Below are positions 9,309-18,359 of a stretch of 64,000 bases of DNA, piece after piece (the stretch's first letter is position 1; each line of letters begins with the position of its first letter). The notes under the pieces were generated by a model. That model did no database searches. It saw only the letters and a list, made by a program, of their open reading frames with translations, and was not told where the DNA came from. The translations under genes and the position numbers were made by a program. This DNA is from Murdochiella massiliensis (GTDB lineage: Bacteria; Bacillota; Clostridia; Tissierellales; Peptoniphilaceae). The stretch covers positions 1,116,001 through 1,180,000 of the forward strand of contig NZ_FIZW01000002.1 of NCBI RefSeq assembly GCF_900059565.1, written 5' to 3'.

Positions 9309-10474
9309 ATCATGTGATGGATTTGGAACCGAACGGAGACGCTGACGCATTATCGGAAGGACGGTATACGACGCAGGTATTACCTGCCGTCAATGCCGAA
9401 GCACCCGCCATTACCGAGGCAGCCGAATGGATTCGTCGGAGCGAATTGGTCGCTTTTCCAACCGAGACCGTCTACGGTTTAGGCGCAGACGGTCTCAATG
9501 AAGAGGCGGTAGCAAAAATTTTTGCCGCAAAGGGAAGGCCACAGGATAATCCGCTTATTTTGCATATTGCGACGTTGGATATGCTGGATCCTTTGGTAAA
9601 AGAAATTCGTCCGGCGCACTATAGCGCATTGCAGCGTCTGTGGCCGGGCCCCATAACCTTTATCTTTGAAAAATCCGATCGCGTGCCCGATCGTGTTACC
9701 GCAGGCGGATCCACGGTAGCGGTTCGCATGCCGACTAATGAGGTGGCGCGCTCGCTTATTGCTCAGGCGAAGACGCCCATTGCAGCGCCTTCCGCCAACC
9801 GAAGCGGACGGCCGAGTCCAACCACGGCATTTGACGTATTGGAGGACATGGATGGACGCATTCCACTCATTCTTAACGGTGGCGCCTGTGATATCGGCGT
9901 CGAATCGACGGTGGTCGATTTAACGGAAGACACTGCGGTCGTTCTGCGTCCGGGTTATTATCCGCCCAGTATGCTGGAAAACTTTTTTCCGGGCGTGCAT
10001 TTGGATCCTGCACTCACGTTGACAAGGGGCAATACGCAAGATTCGCAGGAGATTTCTACAATGACGGAAGCGCCCAGCGCTCCGCCTAAATCCCCGGGCA
10101 TGAAATATCGCCATTATGCCCCGCGTGCACAGGTGACAATCTATCTCGGCTCCGAGGAAGCGATCAAGTCGCGCATGATCAGTGATTTTCATACGCAGAG
10201 CGCAGAGGGAAAAACGGTGGGTTTTATGGTGTTTGAAGAGGCGGCACAGGAACTTTCGCTGTTGCTTTCACCGAAACAGGCGATCGTGCGTTCGCTGGGA
10301 AAAGAAGGAAGATTTGATACCATGGGACAGCGAATCTTTCGGCTCATGCGCGAACTGGATCGTCATCATTGTGATGCCATTTTTGTGCAAGGCATCGAGC
10401 CGGTGGGCTACGGCATCGCGATCATGAACCGATTGATGAAAGCAGCCGGCGGAAATTGTATTCACGTATCATAA
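9305..10474 (+). CDS. tsaC: Threonylcarbamoyl-AMP synthase (TsaC/Sua5)
   Basis: Cytosolic enzyme that makes threonylcarbamoyl-AMP from threonine, bicarbonate and ATP, the first step of the t6A37 modification of ANN-decoding tRNAs. The 389-aa protein is the long Sua5 type. An N-terminal YrdC domain (about 35-225) has PTETVYGLGAD, AAKGRPQDNPL and STVVDL. A linker with SPGMKYRHYAPRA leads to the C-terminal Sua5 domain (about 255-385). The first 30 residues are a variable extension. The ATG overlaps the stop codon of the pyrophosphatase gene by 2 nt, which implies translational coupling. Confidence 0.93.
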   Translation: MNHVMDLEPNGDADALSEGRYTTQVLPAVNAEAPAITEAAEWIRRSELVAFPTETVYGLGADGLNEEAVAKIFAAKGRPQDNPLILHIATLDMLDPLVKEIRPAHYSALQRLWPGPITFIFEKSDRVPDRVTAGGSTVAVRMPTNEVARSLIAQAKTPIAAPSANRSGRPSPTTAFDVLEDMDGRIPLILNGGACDIGVESTVVDLTEDTAVVLRPGYYPPSMLENFFPGVHLDPALTLTRGNTQDSQEISTMTEAPSAPPKSPGMKYRHYAPRAQVTIYLGSEEAIKSRMISDFHTQSAEGKTVGFMVFEEAAQELSLLLSPKQAIVRSLGKEGRFDTMGQRIFRLMRELDRHHCDAIFVQGIEPVGYGIAIMNRLMKAAGGNCIHVS

Positions 10475-10510
10475 GCCTTTTTGACGGGTTTCATTCTCGT
10501 GCCGGTTCTG

Positions 10511-10519
10511 TGGTAAAAT
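10511..10519 (+). promoter_or_regulatory. Probable extended -10 promoter element for upp
   Basis: TGG followed by TAAAAT (10511-10519) looks like an extended -10 element. The TTGACG at 10481-10486 is 27 bp away, too far to be its -35. Confidence 0.4.
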
Positions 10520-10548
10520 GAAGAAAAATGCCCGGAAAGGGGGACGAG

Positions 10549-11178
10549 ATGGGAAAGCTGGTTGTATTAGATCATCCGTTGATTCAACATAAGGTATCAA
10601 TTTTGAGGGATAAAAATACCGGAACGAATGAGTTTCGTCATCTGGTGCAGGAAATTGCGCTTCTCGAGGCCTATGAAGCCTTGCGGGATTTGCAGTTGGA
10701 AGAATATGCACTGGAAACGCCGATGGAGCAGACGACGGGCTATCGACTGACAGGAAAGAAACTTTGCATCGTTCCGGTTTTGCGTGCCGGCTTAGGCATG
10801 GTGGATTCGTTCCTGGATATTGTGCCGACGGCGAAGGTGGGTCATGTCGGCCTTTATCGTGACCCTGACTCGCATCTTCCCGTGCAGTATTATCTCAAGT
10901 TGCCGCAAGATGTTTCCAATCGCGATGTCTTTGTTCTTGACCCGATGCTGGCGACGGGCGGATCCATGGTTGCCTCCATCGACTTTTTGAAAAAAGCGGG
11001 ATGCAAGAAAATTACAGCCGTCTGCATAATCGGTGCGCCGGAAGGTGTGAAGCTGGTGCAGGAGAAACACCCCGATGTGGACATCATTATGGCCGCTTTG
11101 GACCGGGAATTGAATGAGAATGCTTATATTATGCCGGGTTTGGGTGATGCCGGCGACCGCCTTTTCGGAACGAAGTAA
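10549..11178 (+). CDS. upp: Uracil phosphoribosyltransferase
   Basis: Pyrimidine salvage enzyme that joins uracil to PRPP to make UMP. From ATG 10549 it is 209 aa, the usual length, starting [15 protein letters not shown] as in well-known homologues. An in-frame ATG at 10528 would only add seven residues and lacks a ribosome site, whereas GGGGGA lies just before 10549. The PRPP-binding motif DPMLATGGS is near residue 130 and the C-terminal uracil-binding stretch ([13 protein letters not shown]) is intact. It is followed 9 nt later by murA. Confidence 0.96.
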   Translation: MGKLVVLDHPLIQHKVSILRDKNTGTNEFRHLVQEIALLEAYEALRDLQLEEYALETPMEQTTGYRLTGKKLCIVPVLRAGLGMVDSFLDIVPTAKVGHVGLYRDPDSHLPVQYYLKLPQDVSNRDVFVLDPMLATGGSMVASIDFLKKAGCKKITAVCIIGAPEGVKLVQEKHPDVDIIMAALDRELNENAYIMPGLGDAGDRLFGTK

Positions 11179-11187
11179 GGAGTTTTT

Positions 11188-12453
11188 ATGGAATACATTC
11201 GCGTACGCAATCGCGGTCCGTTGGAAGGACGCGTGACCATCAGCGGCGCAAAAAATGCCGCTCTGCCGATTCTGGCTGCATCGTTGCTCGGCACGGAAGA
11301 AATCGTGCTGGAGCAGGTGCCGCCGCTGAAGGATGTGGAAGTGATGGTTGAGGTGCTGCGTGCGCTGGACGTCAAGGTGGACTATTTGGATGCGGAAACC
11401 ATCCGCATTGATGCTTCACAGGTGACCAAAACGGTGACGCCGGGAGAACTCATGAACCGCATGCGCGCTTCTTTTGTCGTGATGGGACCGTTGCTGACCC
11501 GTCTGGGACGGACGTTTACGCAAATGCCGGGCGGATGTAACATCGGGAAACGACCGGTGGATTTGCATCTGAAGGGATTCAAGGCGCTCGGTGCGGAGAT
11601 TGACGAAGAACCGGATGCCGTGGGGGCAAAAGCGCCGGACGGCGGGCTGGTAGGTGGTAAAGTCTATCTCGATTTTCCCTCGGTGGGGGCAACGCAAAAC
11701 ATTATGATGGCTGCTACGTTGGCACGCGGGGAATCCATCATTGAAAATGCGGCCAAAGAGCCGGAAATTACCGACTTAGCCAACTTCCTCAACAAAATGG
11801 GCGCCAAAGTGCGCGGTGCGGGCACTTCAACCATCACCATTGAAGGTGTGGAAAAACTGCATGGGGCACGGCACATCATTATTCCCGATCGTATTGAAGC
11901 GTCGACTTTTATTGTCGCTGCGGCGATGACCGGCGGGACGGTCGAAGTACAAAATGTGCTTTCCGACCATATTCGTCCGATCTTGGCAAAGATTCAGGAA
12001 GTGGGTGTTCGCATCGAGGAAACCGATGACGATTCGATTCTTGTGCAGTCAACCGGAAGGCTGAAAGCCACTAAGATTCGCACGCTTCCGTATCCGGGAT
12101 TCCCGACGGATGTACAGGCGCAATTCATGGCGCTCATGTGCATTGCCAAAGGCCAGAGCTATGTGGAAGAAACCGTCTTCGAAAATCGGTTTATGCACGT
12201 GGATGAGCTCAACAAGATGGGTGCGCTCATCGTCACGGACGGCAATGAGGCGGTCATTCGCGGTGTGGAGCATCTGGTCGGCGCAAAGGTGAACGCAACC
12301 GATTTACGTGCCGGTGCGGCGTTGGTATTGGCCGGCCTGGTGGCGGATGGGGAGACGCAGGTGCATAACGTCTACCACCTGGATCGCGGCTACTACCGCT
12401 TTGAGGAGAAATTGAAAGGATTGGGCGCGGACGTCGAGCGTTTCATCGAATAA
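11188..12453 (+). CDS. murA: UDP-N-acetylglucosamine 1-carboxyvinyltransferase
   Basis: First committed enzyme of peptidoglycan synthesis: it transfers enolpyruvate from PEP to UDP-GlcNAc in the cytosol. The 421-aa protein has the two-domain EPSP-synthase-like fold typical of MurA: the N-terminal SGAKNAALPILAA, the loop PGGCNIGKRPVDLHL with the catalytic Cys117 (the fosfomycin target), and a DHIRP stretch. GGAGTTTTT upstream is the ribosome site. Tight spacing suggests cotranscription with upp. Confidence 0.96.
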   Translation: MEYIRVRNRGPLEGRVTISGAKNAALPILAASLLGTEEIVLEQVPPLKDVEVMVEVLRALDVKVDYLDAETIRIDASQVTKTVTPGELMNRMRASFVVMGPLLTRLGRTFTQMPGGCNIGKRPVDLHLKGFKALGAEIDEEPDAVGAKAPDGGLVGGKVYLDFPSVGATQNIMMAATLARGESIIENAAKEPEITDLANFLNKMGAKVRGAGTSTITIEGVEKLHGARHIIIPDRIEASTFIVAAAMTGGTVEVQNVLSDHIRPILAKIQEVGVRIEETDDDSILVQSTGRLKATKIRTLPYPGFPTDVQAQFMALMCIAKGQSYVEETVFENRFMHVDELNKMGALIVTDGNEAVIRGVEHLVGAKVNATDLRAGAALVLAGLVADGETQVHNVYHLDRGYYRFEEKLKGLGADVERFIE

Positions 12454-12623
12454 AAAGAAAAGACCCGGTCGAATGCTTGCCGGGGTGGTGAGGATGTCGT
12501 CGGGCGTTTTGTATAAAATGGCTTGTGCTCAATGCGGGATGTCGTGTGCTTAGCGCGGATGCTCTGAGCTTTGCGCAGACACCACCGGAAAGCTTTTTGA
12601 AAGACATCGAAATGAGGTGTTCT
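12454..12623. other. Gap between murA and recD2
   Basis: 170 nt. A TATAAA at 12512-12517 could be a -10 for recD2 but has no matching -35. An in-frame ATG-type extension of recD2 reaches back to 12525 but has no ribosome site, so I leave it out of the gene. Confidence 0.4.
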
Positions 12624-14816
12624 ATGCAGGTTATGGGGACGGTTTCCACCGTACGCTTTCATAATGAGGAGAGCGGGTGGACCGTCTTTGTGCTGTCCAC
12701 CGAGGACGGCCCCCTAACCTGTGTGGGCACTTTTTTTTCGTTGGCGGAAGGAGAAGATCTGGAACTTGGCGGCGAACTGGTTTTCCATCCTAAATACGGC
12801 GAGCAGTTGCAGGTGAAAATTGCCCGCAAAGTGGAACCGACGTCGGCAGAACAGCTTATCCGCTATCTTTCTTCCGGGGCAATTCCCCATATCGGTAAAA
12901 AGCGTGCCACACAGCTGGTTGAAGAATATGGCGTCAACGTATTGACCATCCTTCGTGAGGAGCCGGAGGTGTTGCTCACACTTCGCGGAATCGGCCCCGT
13001 CAAGGCAGCTGAAATTCAGGAGGCGCTGATTGCGCAGGAAGCGTCTTCGCGAATCATGATGGCGTTGCAAAATCTCGGCATCGGCCCGAAAACAGCCCAG
13101 GAGATCTTGCGCGTCTTCGGTACCGACGCCATGGAGGTGATAAAAAAGAACCCCTATATTCTGGTCGAGCAGGTGGAGGGCATAGGGTTTCTCACGGCGG
13201 ATGCAATCGCAAAAAAGTTGGGCATAGAGGAGGATTCGCTTTTGCGGACGAAGGCGGCCATTGCCTATTTTTGTGAGCATGCTGCGCTGTCGGATGGCGC
13301 TTGTTTTGTGACGGAGGAAGAATTGGATCGCGGCTTACAGCGTTTGCTGGGGCATGTGCCGGAATCCTGTCCGGAGGCCATTTTTTCGTTGACGGTGGAT
13401 GAGCGTATCGTCCGTGATCCGGCCAAGAAGCGGATTTATCTGCGCCGATACGATGTCGCTGAGCATGATGTCGCCATGCGCCTGGTTTTGCTTCGTGAAA
13501 ATGCAGAAGAGCCGCTTACAGTGAATTTTCCTGCAATAGAAGAGAAGATCGGTCTGGTGGCAGATGATTTGCAGAAAGCTGCCATTGCGCAGGCGGCGCG
13601 GGAACGAGTCGTAGTGATTACCGGCGGTCCGGGAACCGGAAAAACGACCATAGTACGTGCGATTCTGGAGCTGTTTGATCAGAACGGATTGGTGAGTGCT
13701 CTTGCGGCACCGACGGGACGTGCAGCGAAACGATTGGAACAGTCGACGGACAGAGAAGCCTTGACCGTGCATCGTTTGCTGGGCTATCGTGGAGGAGAAG
13801 AATCTTCCGGGCCGAGCCGCAATGCGGAAAATCCGCTTGAGGCGGACGCGGTTATTGTGGATGAGCTGAGCATGGTGGATTTGCCTTTGATGGCGAATCT
13901 GACTGATGCCCTTAAGGATTCGGCGCGCTTGGTTCTGGTGGGTGATGCGGATCAGTTGCCGTCGGTTGGTGCCGGCAATGTGCTGCACGACCTCATTGCT
14001 TCCGGCATTATTGAAACGGTGCGTCTGGAACATATTTACCGTCAGTCCGAACAATCCGGCATCGTGCGCAATGCGCACCGTGTGCGGCATGGGGAGATGC
14101 CGGTAGCGAATGAAAAAGATGGCGATTTCTTCTTCCTGCCGACGAACAACGCGCGGGATGCGGCTGATCTCATCGAAGATCTGGTTACGCGCCGTCTTCC
14201 GGACTACTACGGGCTTTCTCCATTTCAGGATATTCAGGTGCTTTCGGCGATGAAACGGGGTGAATGCGGGGTGGTCAGCTTAAATGCGCGTCTTCAGCGG
14301 GCGCTCAATCCTCCCCGTGAGGCAAAGCGCGAGTGGGACGTGGGTGAGCGGCATTTCCGGGAAGGGGATGCGGTAATGCAGATCAAGAATGATTACGATC
14401 TGTCTTGGACCACAGCAGCGGAGGAGAAGGGCGAGGGCGTGTATAATGGCGACTTCGGAGTGCTATCGACGATTGATGAACAGGGTGCCTTTTTCGAAGT
14501 GGATTTTGACGGCCGCCTGACACGTTATGAGCCAAAACAGTTTCATGAACTGGATTTGTCGTATGCCATTACGATTCACAAGTCGCAAGGTTCCGAATTT
14601 CCCTGCGTGGTGATTGCCGTTGTACCCGGCGCACCGATGCTGCTGACGCGCAATATCCTGTACACGGCCATGACGCGCGCGCGCAATCTGTGCCTTTGCG
14701 TCGGTGATCCGCAGACTCTTAAGCGCATGGTCGAAAACAATCATATTCGCCGGCGCAATTCCTCGTTGGATGAGCGATTAATACAGGCATTGGCGCTGCG
14801 TAAGGAGCTGTTTTAA
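12624..14816 (+). CDS. recD2: RecD2-type ATP-dependent DNA helicase
   Basis: Superfamily 1B 5'-3' helicase of the RecBC-independent RecD2 group, acting in replication-fork and repair processes. I start it at ATG 12624 (730 aa) because GAGGTG lies 4 nt upstream. It has an N-terminal OB-like region (residues 1-75), helix-hairpin-helix motifs (GIGPVKAAEI near 115), Walker A GGPGTGKTT near 334, Walker B VDELSMVD near 412, motif III GDADQLPSVG near 438 and a C-terminal UvrD-like TIHKSQGSE near 650. Length is normal for the group. The next gene's ribosome site overlaps its stop codon. Confidence 0.93.
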   Translation: MQVMGTVSTVRFHNEESGWTVFVLSTEDGPLTCVGTFFSLAEGEDLELGGELVFHPKYGEQLQVKIARKVEPTSAEQLIRYLSSGAIPHIGKKRATQLVEEYGVNVLTILREEPEVLLTLRGIGPVKAAEIQEALIAQEASSRIMMALQNLGIGPKTAQEILRVFGTDAMEVIKKNPYILVEQVEGIGFLTADAIAKKLGIEEDSLLRTKAAIAYFCEHAALSDGACFVTEEELDRGLQRLLGHVPESCPEAIFSLTVDERIVRDPAKKRIYLRRYDVAEHDVAMRLVLLRENAEEPLTVNFPAIEEKIGLVADDLQKAAIAQAARERVVVITGGPGTGKTTIVRAILELFDQNGLVSALAAPTGRAAKRLEQSTDREALTVHRLLGYRGGEESSGPSRNAENPLEADAVIVDELSMVDLPLMANLTDALKDSARLVLVGDADQLPSVGAGNVLHDLIASGIIETVRLEHIYRQSEQSGIVRNAHRVRHGEMPVANEKDGDFFFLPTNNARDAADLIEDLVTRRLPDYYGLSPFQDIQVLSAMKRGECGVVSLNARLQRALNPPREAKREWDVGERHFREGDAVMQIKNDYDLSWTTAAEEKGEGVYNGDFGVLSTIDEQGAFFEVDFDGRLTRYEPKQFHELDLSYAITIHKSQGSEFPCVVIAVVPGAPMLLTRNILYTAMTRARNLCLCVGDPQTLKRMVENNHIRRRNSSLDERLIQALALRKELF

Positions 14817-14825
14817 GGAGGTAGG

Positions 14826-15626
14826 GTGTCCTTTTTATTTGTGGACGCGGATTGTTGTCCATTTTGCCATCGTCCGGCAGATGGGCGTTTCGGGTTATGT
14901 CGCGATTGCCTTGATGAACTCGAAACACCGGGCGCCTGCCGCCTCCTGACCCCTAATTTTTCTGACGAGAAAAGCAGTGCGCCGGTGGATGATGACGTAC
15001 CGTTTCTTGACCGCGTGCCGATGCCCGACGAGATGTCCTTGGCCAACGATAGTGCATTTTCCGACGCAATGTCGGTTGATGACGACGTACCGTTTTACGC
15101 CTATAGTGCGCTGTTTTATAATCGATTCTTGCGCCATTTTTTTGGAGCCTATAAATTTCAGCAAAAAACGGCTTATGCATCGGTTTTTCAGGAGATTTTG
15201 GCTGCCTATGTGATGCAGCATCCCGTACTTTCACAGGCTTCCTGGGTATCGTATATCCCGCAGACGCATCGTCGTGAGGTGCTCCGCGGTTCCCATCCGG
15301 CAAAAGCGCTTGCGGAATCCGTTGCTTCCACATTGCACCTTCCGTTGGTTTCGCTGCTGGAAAAGGGCATGACGCATCGGGCACAGAAACGAATTTCCGC
15401 ATGGGAGCGCCGGGCGAATGTCAAGGGTGCATTTTCCTTGTCTCCGTCGGCTTTGCACGATCCTCTCGTGGGCGTAGGCATTATTTGTGATGATTTTTTA
15501 ACCACGGGAAATACATTGTTTGAGGCGATGCAAATCCTTAACGAAGTGCATTGGTATGCTGTAGGGCTGACACTTGCTTGCGTGGATTATCCCTCGCAGG
15601 AGGAAAGTGAAGGCGGCTGGCTGTAG
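14826..15626 (+). CDS. ComF-family phosphoribosyltransferase-like protein
   Basis: ComF-type proteins act in the cytosol during natural DNA uptake; many bacteria that are not known to be competent also carry one. This 266-aa protein begins at GTG 14826 after AAGGAGG. Its N-terminal zinc finger shows CPFC and CRDC. The C-terminal PRTase fold ends with the PRPP-loop motif DDFLTTGNT near residue 222. Between them (about 50-95) is an acidic stretch that repeats a short element (DDDVPFLD, DDDVPFYA), an unusual insertion. The gene sits directly behind recD2. Confidence 0.85.
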   Translation: MSFLFVDADCCPFCHRPADGRFGLCRDCLDELETPGACRLLTPNFSDEKSSAPVDDDVPFLDRVPMPDEMSLANDSAFSDAMSVDDDVPFYAYSALFYNRFLRHFFGAYKFQQKTAYASVFQEILAAYVMQHPVLSQASWVSYIPQTHRREVLRGSHPAKALAESVASTLHLPLVSLLEKGMTHRAQKRISAWERRANVKGAFSLSPSALHDPLVGVGIICDDFLTTGNTLFEAMQILNEVHWYAVGLTLACVDYPSQEESEGGWL

Positions 15627-15640
15627 AGTAAGGAGGAAAG

Positions 15641-16579
15641 ATGAGAACGGTACTTGTGGAGCCTTTGACGATTTCGTCAGCGCGTTTGAATGAATTGTCT
15701 GCTCCGCTTCGGGAGAACGGTCATTCTTTTGAGGCCTATTATACGAAACCGAAGACGGAAGAGGAATGGCTTTCGCGTATCGGGGATGCGGAGCAGGTGA
15801 TTTTGGCGAACACGCCCATGCCGGAAAGCGTCATTGAGCGTGTGCCAAAGCTGAAATATATCAACATTGCCTTTACAGGGATGGATCATGTGCCGGTAGC
15901 AAAAGCCGAGGCGAAGGGGATTCGTGTCGTCAATGCAGCGGGCTATTCGGACGAGGGAGTCGCTGAGCTGGTCATCGGTATGACAATTTCTCTTTTGCGA
16001 AAACTCAAAGCGGCCGATGAAGGGATCCGTCAAGGCGGGAAGGCAGCGGATTTTTGCGGGGCGGAAATTGCCGGTCGGACGGTTGGCATCATCGGCACTG
16101 GACGCATCGGTACGCGTGTAGCGAAGCTCTTTCATGCCTTCGGTGTACAGTTGATCGGCTTTAATCGTTCCGAGAAGGACGAGTTGAAAGCCCTTGGCCT
16201 AACCTATCTTCCGTTGGAAGAGGTGCTTTGTCGGGCGGACATTCTTACGGTGCATCTACCAAGTACGCCGGAAACCCGAAACTTTCTTACTGCACGCGAA
16301 TTTGCGCTTATGAAGCCGACGGCCATACTCCTGAATTGTGCACGTGGACCGATTGTTCATTCCGGCGATTTAGCGGATGCACTACAGCGTGGAGCTCTTG
16401 CCGGTGCAGGGGTTGACGTCTTTAATGAAGAGCCGCCACTTTCTGCGGAAGAACCGCTTCTTTCTGCGCCCAATGTGCTTCTTACGCCGCACATTGCATA
16501 CTTTACGAACGAAGCGATGGTAAAGCGCGCGGAAATTGTTTTTCGCCATGCAGCTGCTTTTTTGGCGGAAGAGGTTTAG
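15641..16579 (+). CDS. D-isomer-specific 2-hydroxyacid dehydrogenase
   Basis: A 312-aa NAD-dependent dehydrogenase that interconverts a 2-oxoacid and its D-2-hydroxyacid. It shows the nucleotide-binding GIIGTGRIG near 148, the catalytic Arg in NCARGPIVH, the Glu in NEEPP and the catalytic His in TPHIAYFT near 284. Length is typical. The substrate is unknown; phosphoglycerate, glycerate and short hydroxyacid dehydrogenases all belong here. AAGGAGG lies 8 nt before the ATG. It is probably the last gene of the ftsH-side run. Confidence 0.88.
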   Translation: MRTVLVEPLTISSARLNELSAPLRENGHSFEAYYTKPKTEEEWLSRIGDAEQVILANTPMPESVIERVPKLKYINIAFTGMDHVPVAKAEAKGIRVVNAAGYSDEGVAELVIGMTISLLRKLKAADEGIRQGGKAADFCGAEIAGRTVGIIGTGRIGTRVAKLFHAFGVQLIGFNRSEKDELKALGLTYLPLEEVLCRADILTVHLPSTPETRNFLTAREFALMKPTAILLNCARGPIVHSGDLADALQRGALAGAGVDVFNEEPPLSAEEPLLSAPNVLLTPHIAYFTNEAMVKRAEIVFRHAAAFLAEEV

Positions 16580-16590
16580 CAAGGCTGATG

Positions 16591-16634
16591 GGGAGGACTG
16601 TGGTGATGGGAGGATCGTGGTGATAGGAGGACCG
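16591..16634. repeat. Short 17-bp tandem repeat
   Basis: Just under three units of GAGGACTGTGGTGATGG with small changes (GAGGATCGTGGTGATAG, GAGGACCGTGG) lie between two converging genes. The rest of the gap up to 16732 shows nothing I can name. Confidence 0.6.
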
Positions 16635-16732
16635 TGGACACACTGTGGAGAGCAGGTGCGGTGAGGGAACTGTGCGGCGTTAAGGCCGTGATGAGCACGT
16701 TGTGGGCCCTCATTCGGCTTTCATATGGATTC

Positions 16733-17542
16733 TTATCCCCTTTTAATCAGATAACGCGAAATCAGGCGCTGTGCCCAACGAAAGTCTAAGGGCGTGGCGC
16801 CTGTTTCATAGGTGAGGATGAGATTTTTTTCCGGATAAATTCCATGACGATCATAAAGAAGTATTTTTTGTATGGCACGGGAGGCATACTCCTCTTCACC
16901 CATCATGCCCAGATGTTCCCAGTACACTTCTTTTTTCGTATAGGGGCTGAGGAAGGTAAAGTCGGGATAATACCAGGTTTGTTCTAACCAAAGCGGACAT
17001 TCATATTTATAAGGAATGTTTTGGTCATAGAACATATCGGCCAGAATTTTCTCCGATTTTGAGCGCAGCTGCTCGCCGTTTTTACTGTAGATTTCCGGCC
17101 TGGGGAAGGAAGGCGGTTCAACAGGATAGGGTTTTTCGAGCCACTGTTTTACCAATGTCTCCCAACTCGGAATCGTCGGTTTAATGAGCTTTTTGCGTTG
17201 TGGGCTTAAGGAGGAGTAGAGGTTTTCCAATTCTTCATCGTGAAAATCAGGGCATATTTGATCAAGAGCGCGCAGCCTCTTTTCCAGCAATCGTTTTAAT
17301 TTTTGATCATAAGATTTTTGCGCTAATTGCCGGATAAAGGGAGTGTCGTGATCGCCAAGATACTTTCTTTTTTTGGCTTTTGTTTCCGGATCGACATAGT
17401 CATGATAGTAAAGAACTTTATGTTTTCGATGCCCAATTTTTAAAGTACCATTAACGTTGGCATCTTCTCTTTTTATTAGTTCATTCCATTGCCGTCGATA
17501 TTCGTCTCGTAATTCGAACAGCGCTTCTTGGCTGGTGCGCAT
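16733..17542 (-). CDS. Hypothetical protein with a PD-(D/E)XK-like nuclease core
   Basis: A 269-aa protein. The start (17542) is chosen because GGAGG lies 4 nt upstream; a longer frame adds 12 residues without a ribosome site. The N-terminal half is basic and helical (about 10-95). The C-terminal half has an E in RSKSE (E164), then YYPDF with D194, then EVYWEH (E205/E209, H210). That order and spacing look like the active site of PD-(D/E)XK nucleases, as in small restriction-like or Vsr-like folds. The function is inferred, not proven. It has no methylase neighbour, so a restriction system is not indicated. Confidence 0.6.
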   Translation of the reverse strand: MRTSQEALFELRDEYRRQWNELIKREDANVNGTLKIGHRKHKVLYYHDYVDPETKAKKRKYLGDHDTPFIRQLAQKSYDQKLKRLLEKRLRALDQICPDFHDEELENLYSSLSPQRKKLIKPTIPSWETLVKQWLEKPYPVEPPSFPRPEIYSKNGEQLRSKSEKILADMFYDQNIPYKYECPLWLEQTWYYPDFTFLSPYTKKEVYWEHLGMMGEEEYASRAIQKILLYDRHGIYPEKNLILTYETGATPLDFRWAQRLISRYLIKRG

Positions 17543-17708
17543 AGAACCTCCATTTTTACTTTCTTTTCGCCTTATCAATAGAAAACGGCTCTTTGCAAGA
17601 ACGTTATCTGTTTTCCTATTTTTTCATATTCATTTTTTCATTGTGTTCCAAGGATACGATGCATTGTTTTATGCGGATTCGCTGGAAGTTCTTGGGAATG
17701 AGTCGAGA

Positions 17709-17792
17709 TGCTGCCGTGTGCCGACGAGGTGTCGCCGTGATTTCATCGCGTGCTGCCGCGTGCCAGAGAGGTGTCACCGTATGTTGCTGAGA
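17709..17792. repeat. 42-bp direct duplication
   Basis: TGCTGCCGTGTGCC...GAGGTGTCGCCGT at 17709 recurs at 17751 as TGCTGCCGCGTGCC...GAGGTGTCACCGT, offset 42 bp. It lies between the start of the nuclease-like gene and array B1. Confidence 0.65.
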
Positions 17793-17854
17793 AAAATTTT
17801 GTAAAGCAAGAAAGCACAATAGAAAATGCGTTTGTTGAAAAAAGATGGGAATTT

Positions 17855-18265
17855 GTGTCCGAAAAACCGAAAATGCAAAAAAAGGGACACGCTTTCGCAG
17901 GGTAGAGAGGAAAACTGTGTCCGAAAATGAGCTAAGTGCAAAATAGGGACACACATTTCCGGCCGAATACGGCGATTGTGTGTCCGGAAAACCGAAAATG
18001 CAAAAAAGGGACACGCTTTTTCAGGATAGAAAGGAAAAACTGTATCCGAAAACTGAGGAACTGCAGAATAGGGACACACATTTTCAACTGATCACGGCAA
18101 TTGTGTGTCCGGAAAACCGAAAATGCAAAAAAAGGGACACACTTTTGCTGGGTAGGAAGGAAAATCCGTGTCCGAAAATTGGGAAAATGCAAAATAGGGA
18201 CAAACATTTACGGCTGAACACGGCGATGGTGTGTCCGAAAAATCGAAAATACAAAAAAAGGATAC
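17855..18265. repeat. Array B1 of alternating GTGTCC / GGACAC arms
   Basis: Seven hairpin units: arm GTGTCC, a loop of 23-24 nt, inverted arm GGACAC, linker of 26-27 nt, for a period of 62-63 bp. The whole array is 411 bp. Loops are A-rich (GAAAACCGAAAATGCAAAAA) and linkers of two kinds alternate (one beginning GCTTT or ACTTTT, one beginning ACATTT). The period is nearly a multiple of three, which explains long open frames across it. Array B2 at 42413-42823 is the same family in reverse orientation. Confidence 0.9.
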
Positions 18266-18359
18266 GCTTTCGCAAAATAAGGAACACTATGCCCGAAAAT
18301 GAAGAGCAAGATTATCAAGATTATTTCGATGACAATGCTATACTGCGGCCATCAATAAA

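Noticed and set aside
10481..10519. TTGACG/TAAAAT promoter for upp
   Set aside because: The spacer would be 27 bp. Only the extended -10 is kept.
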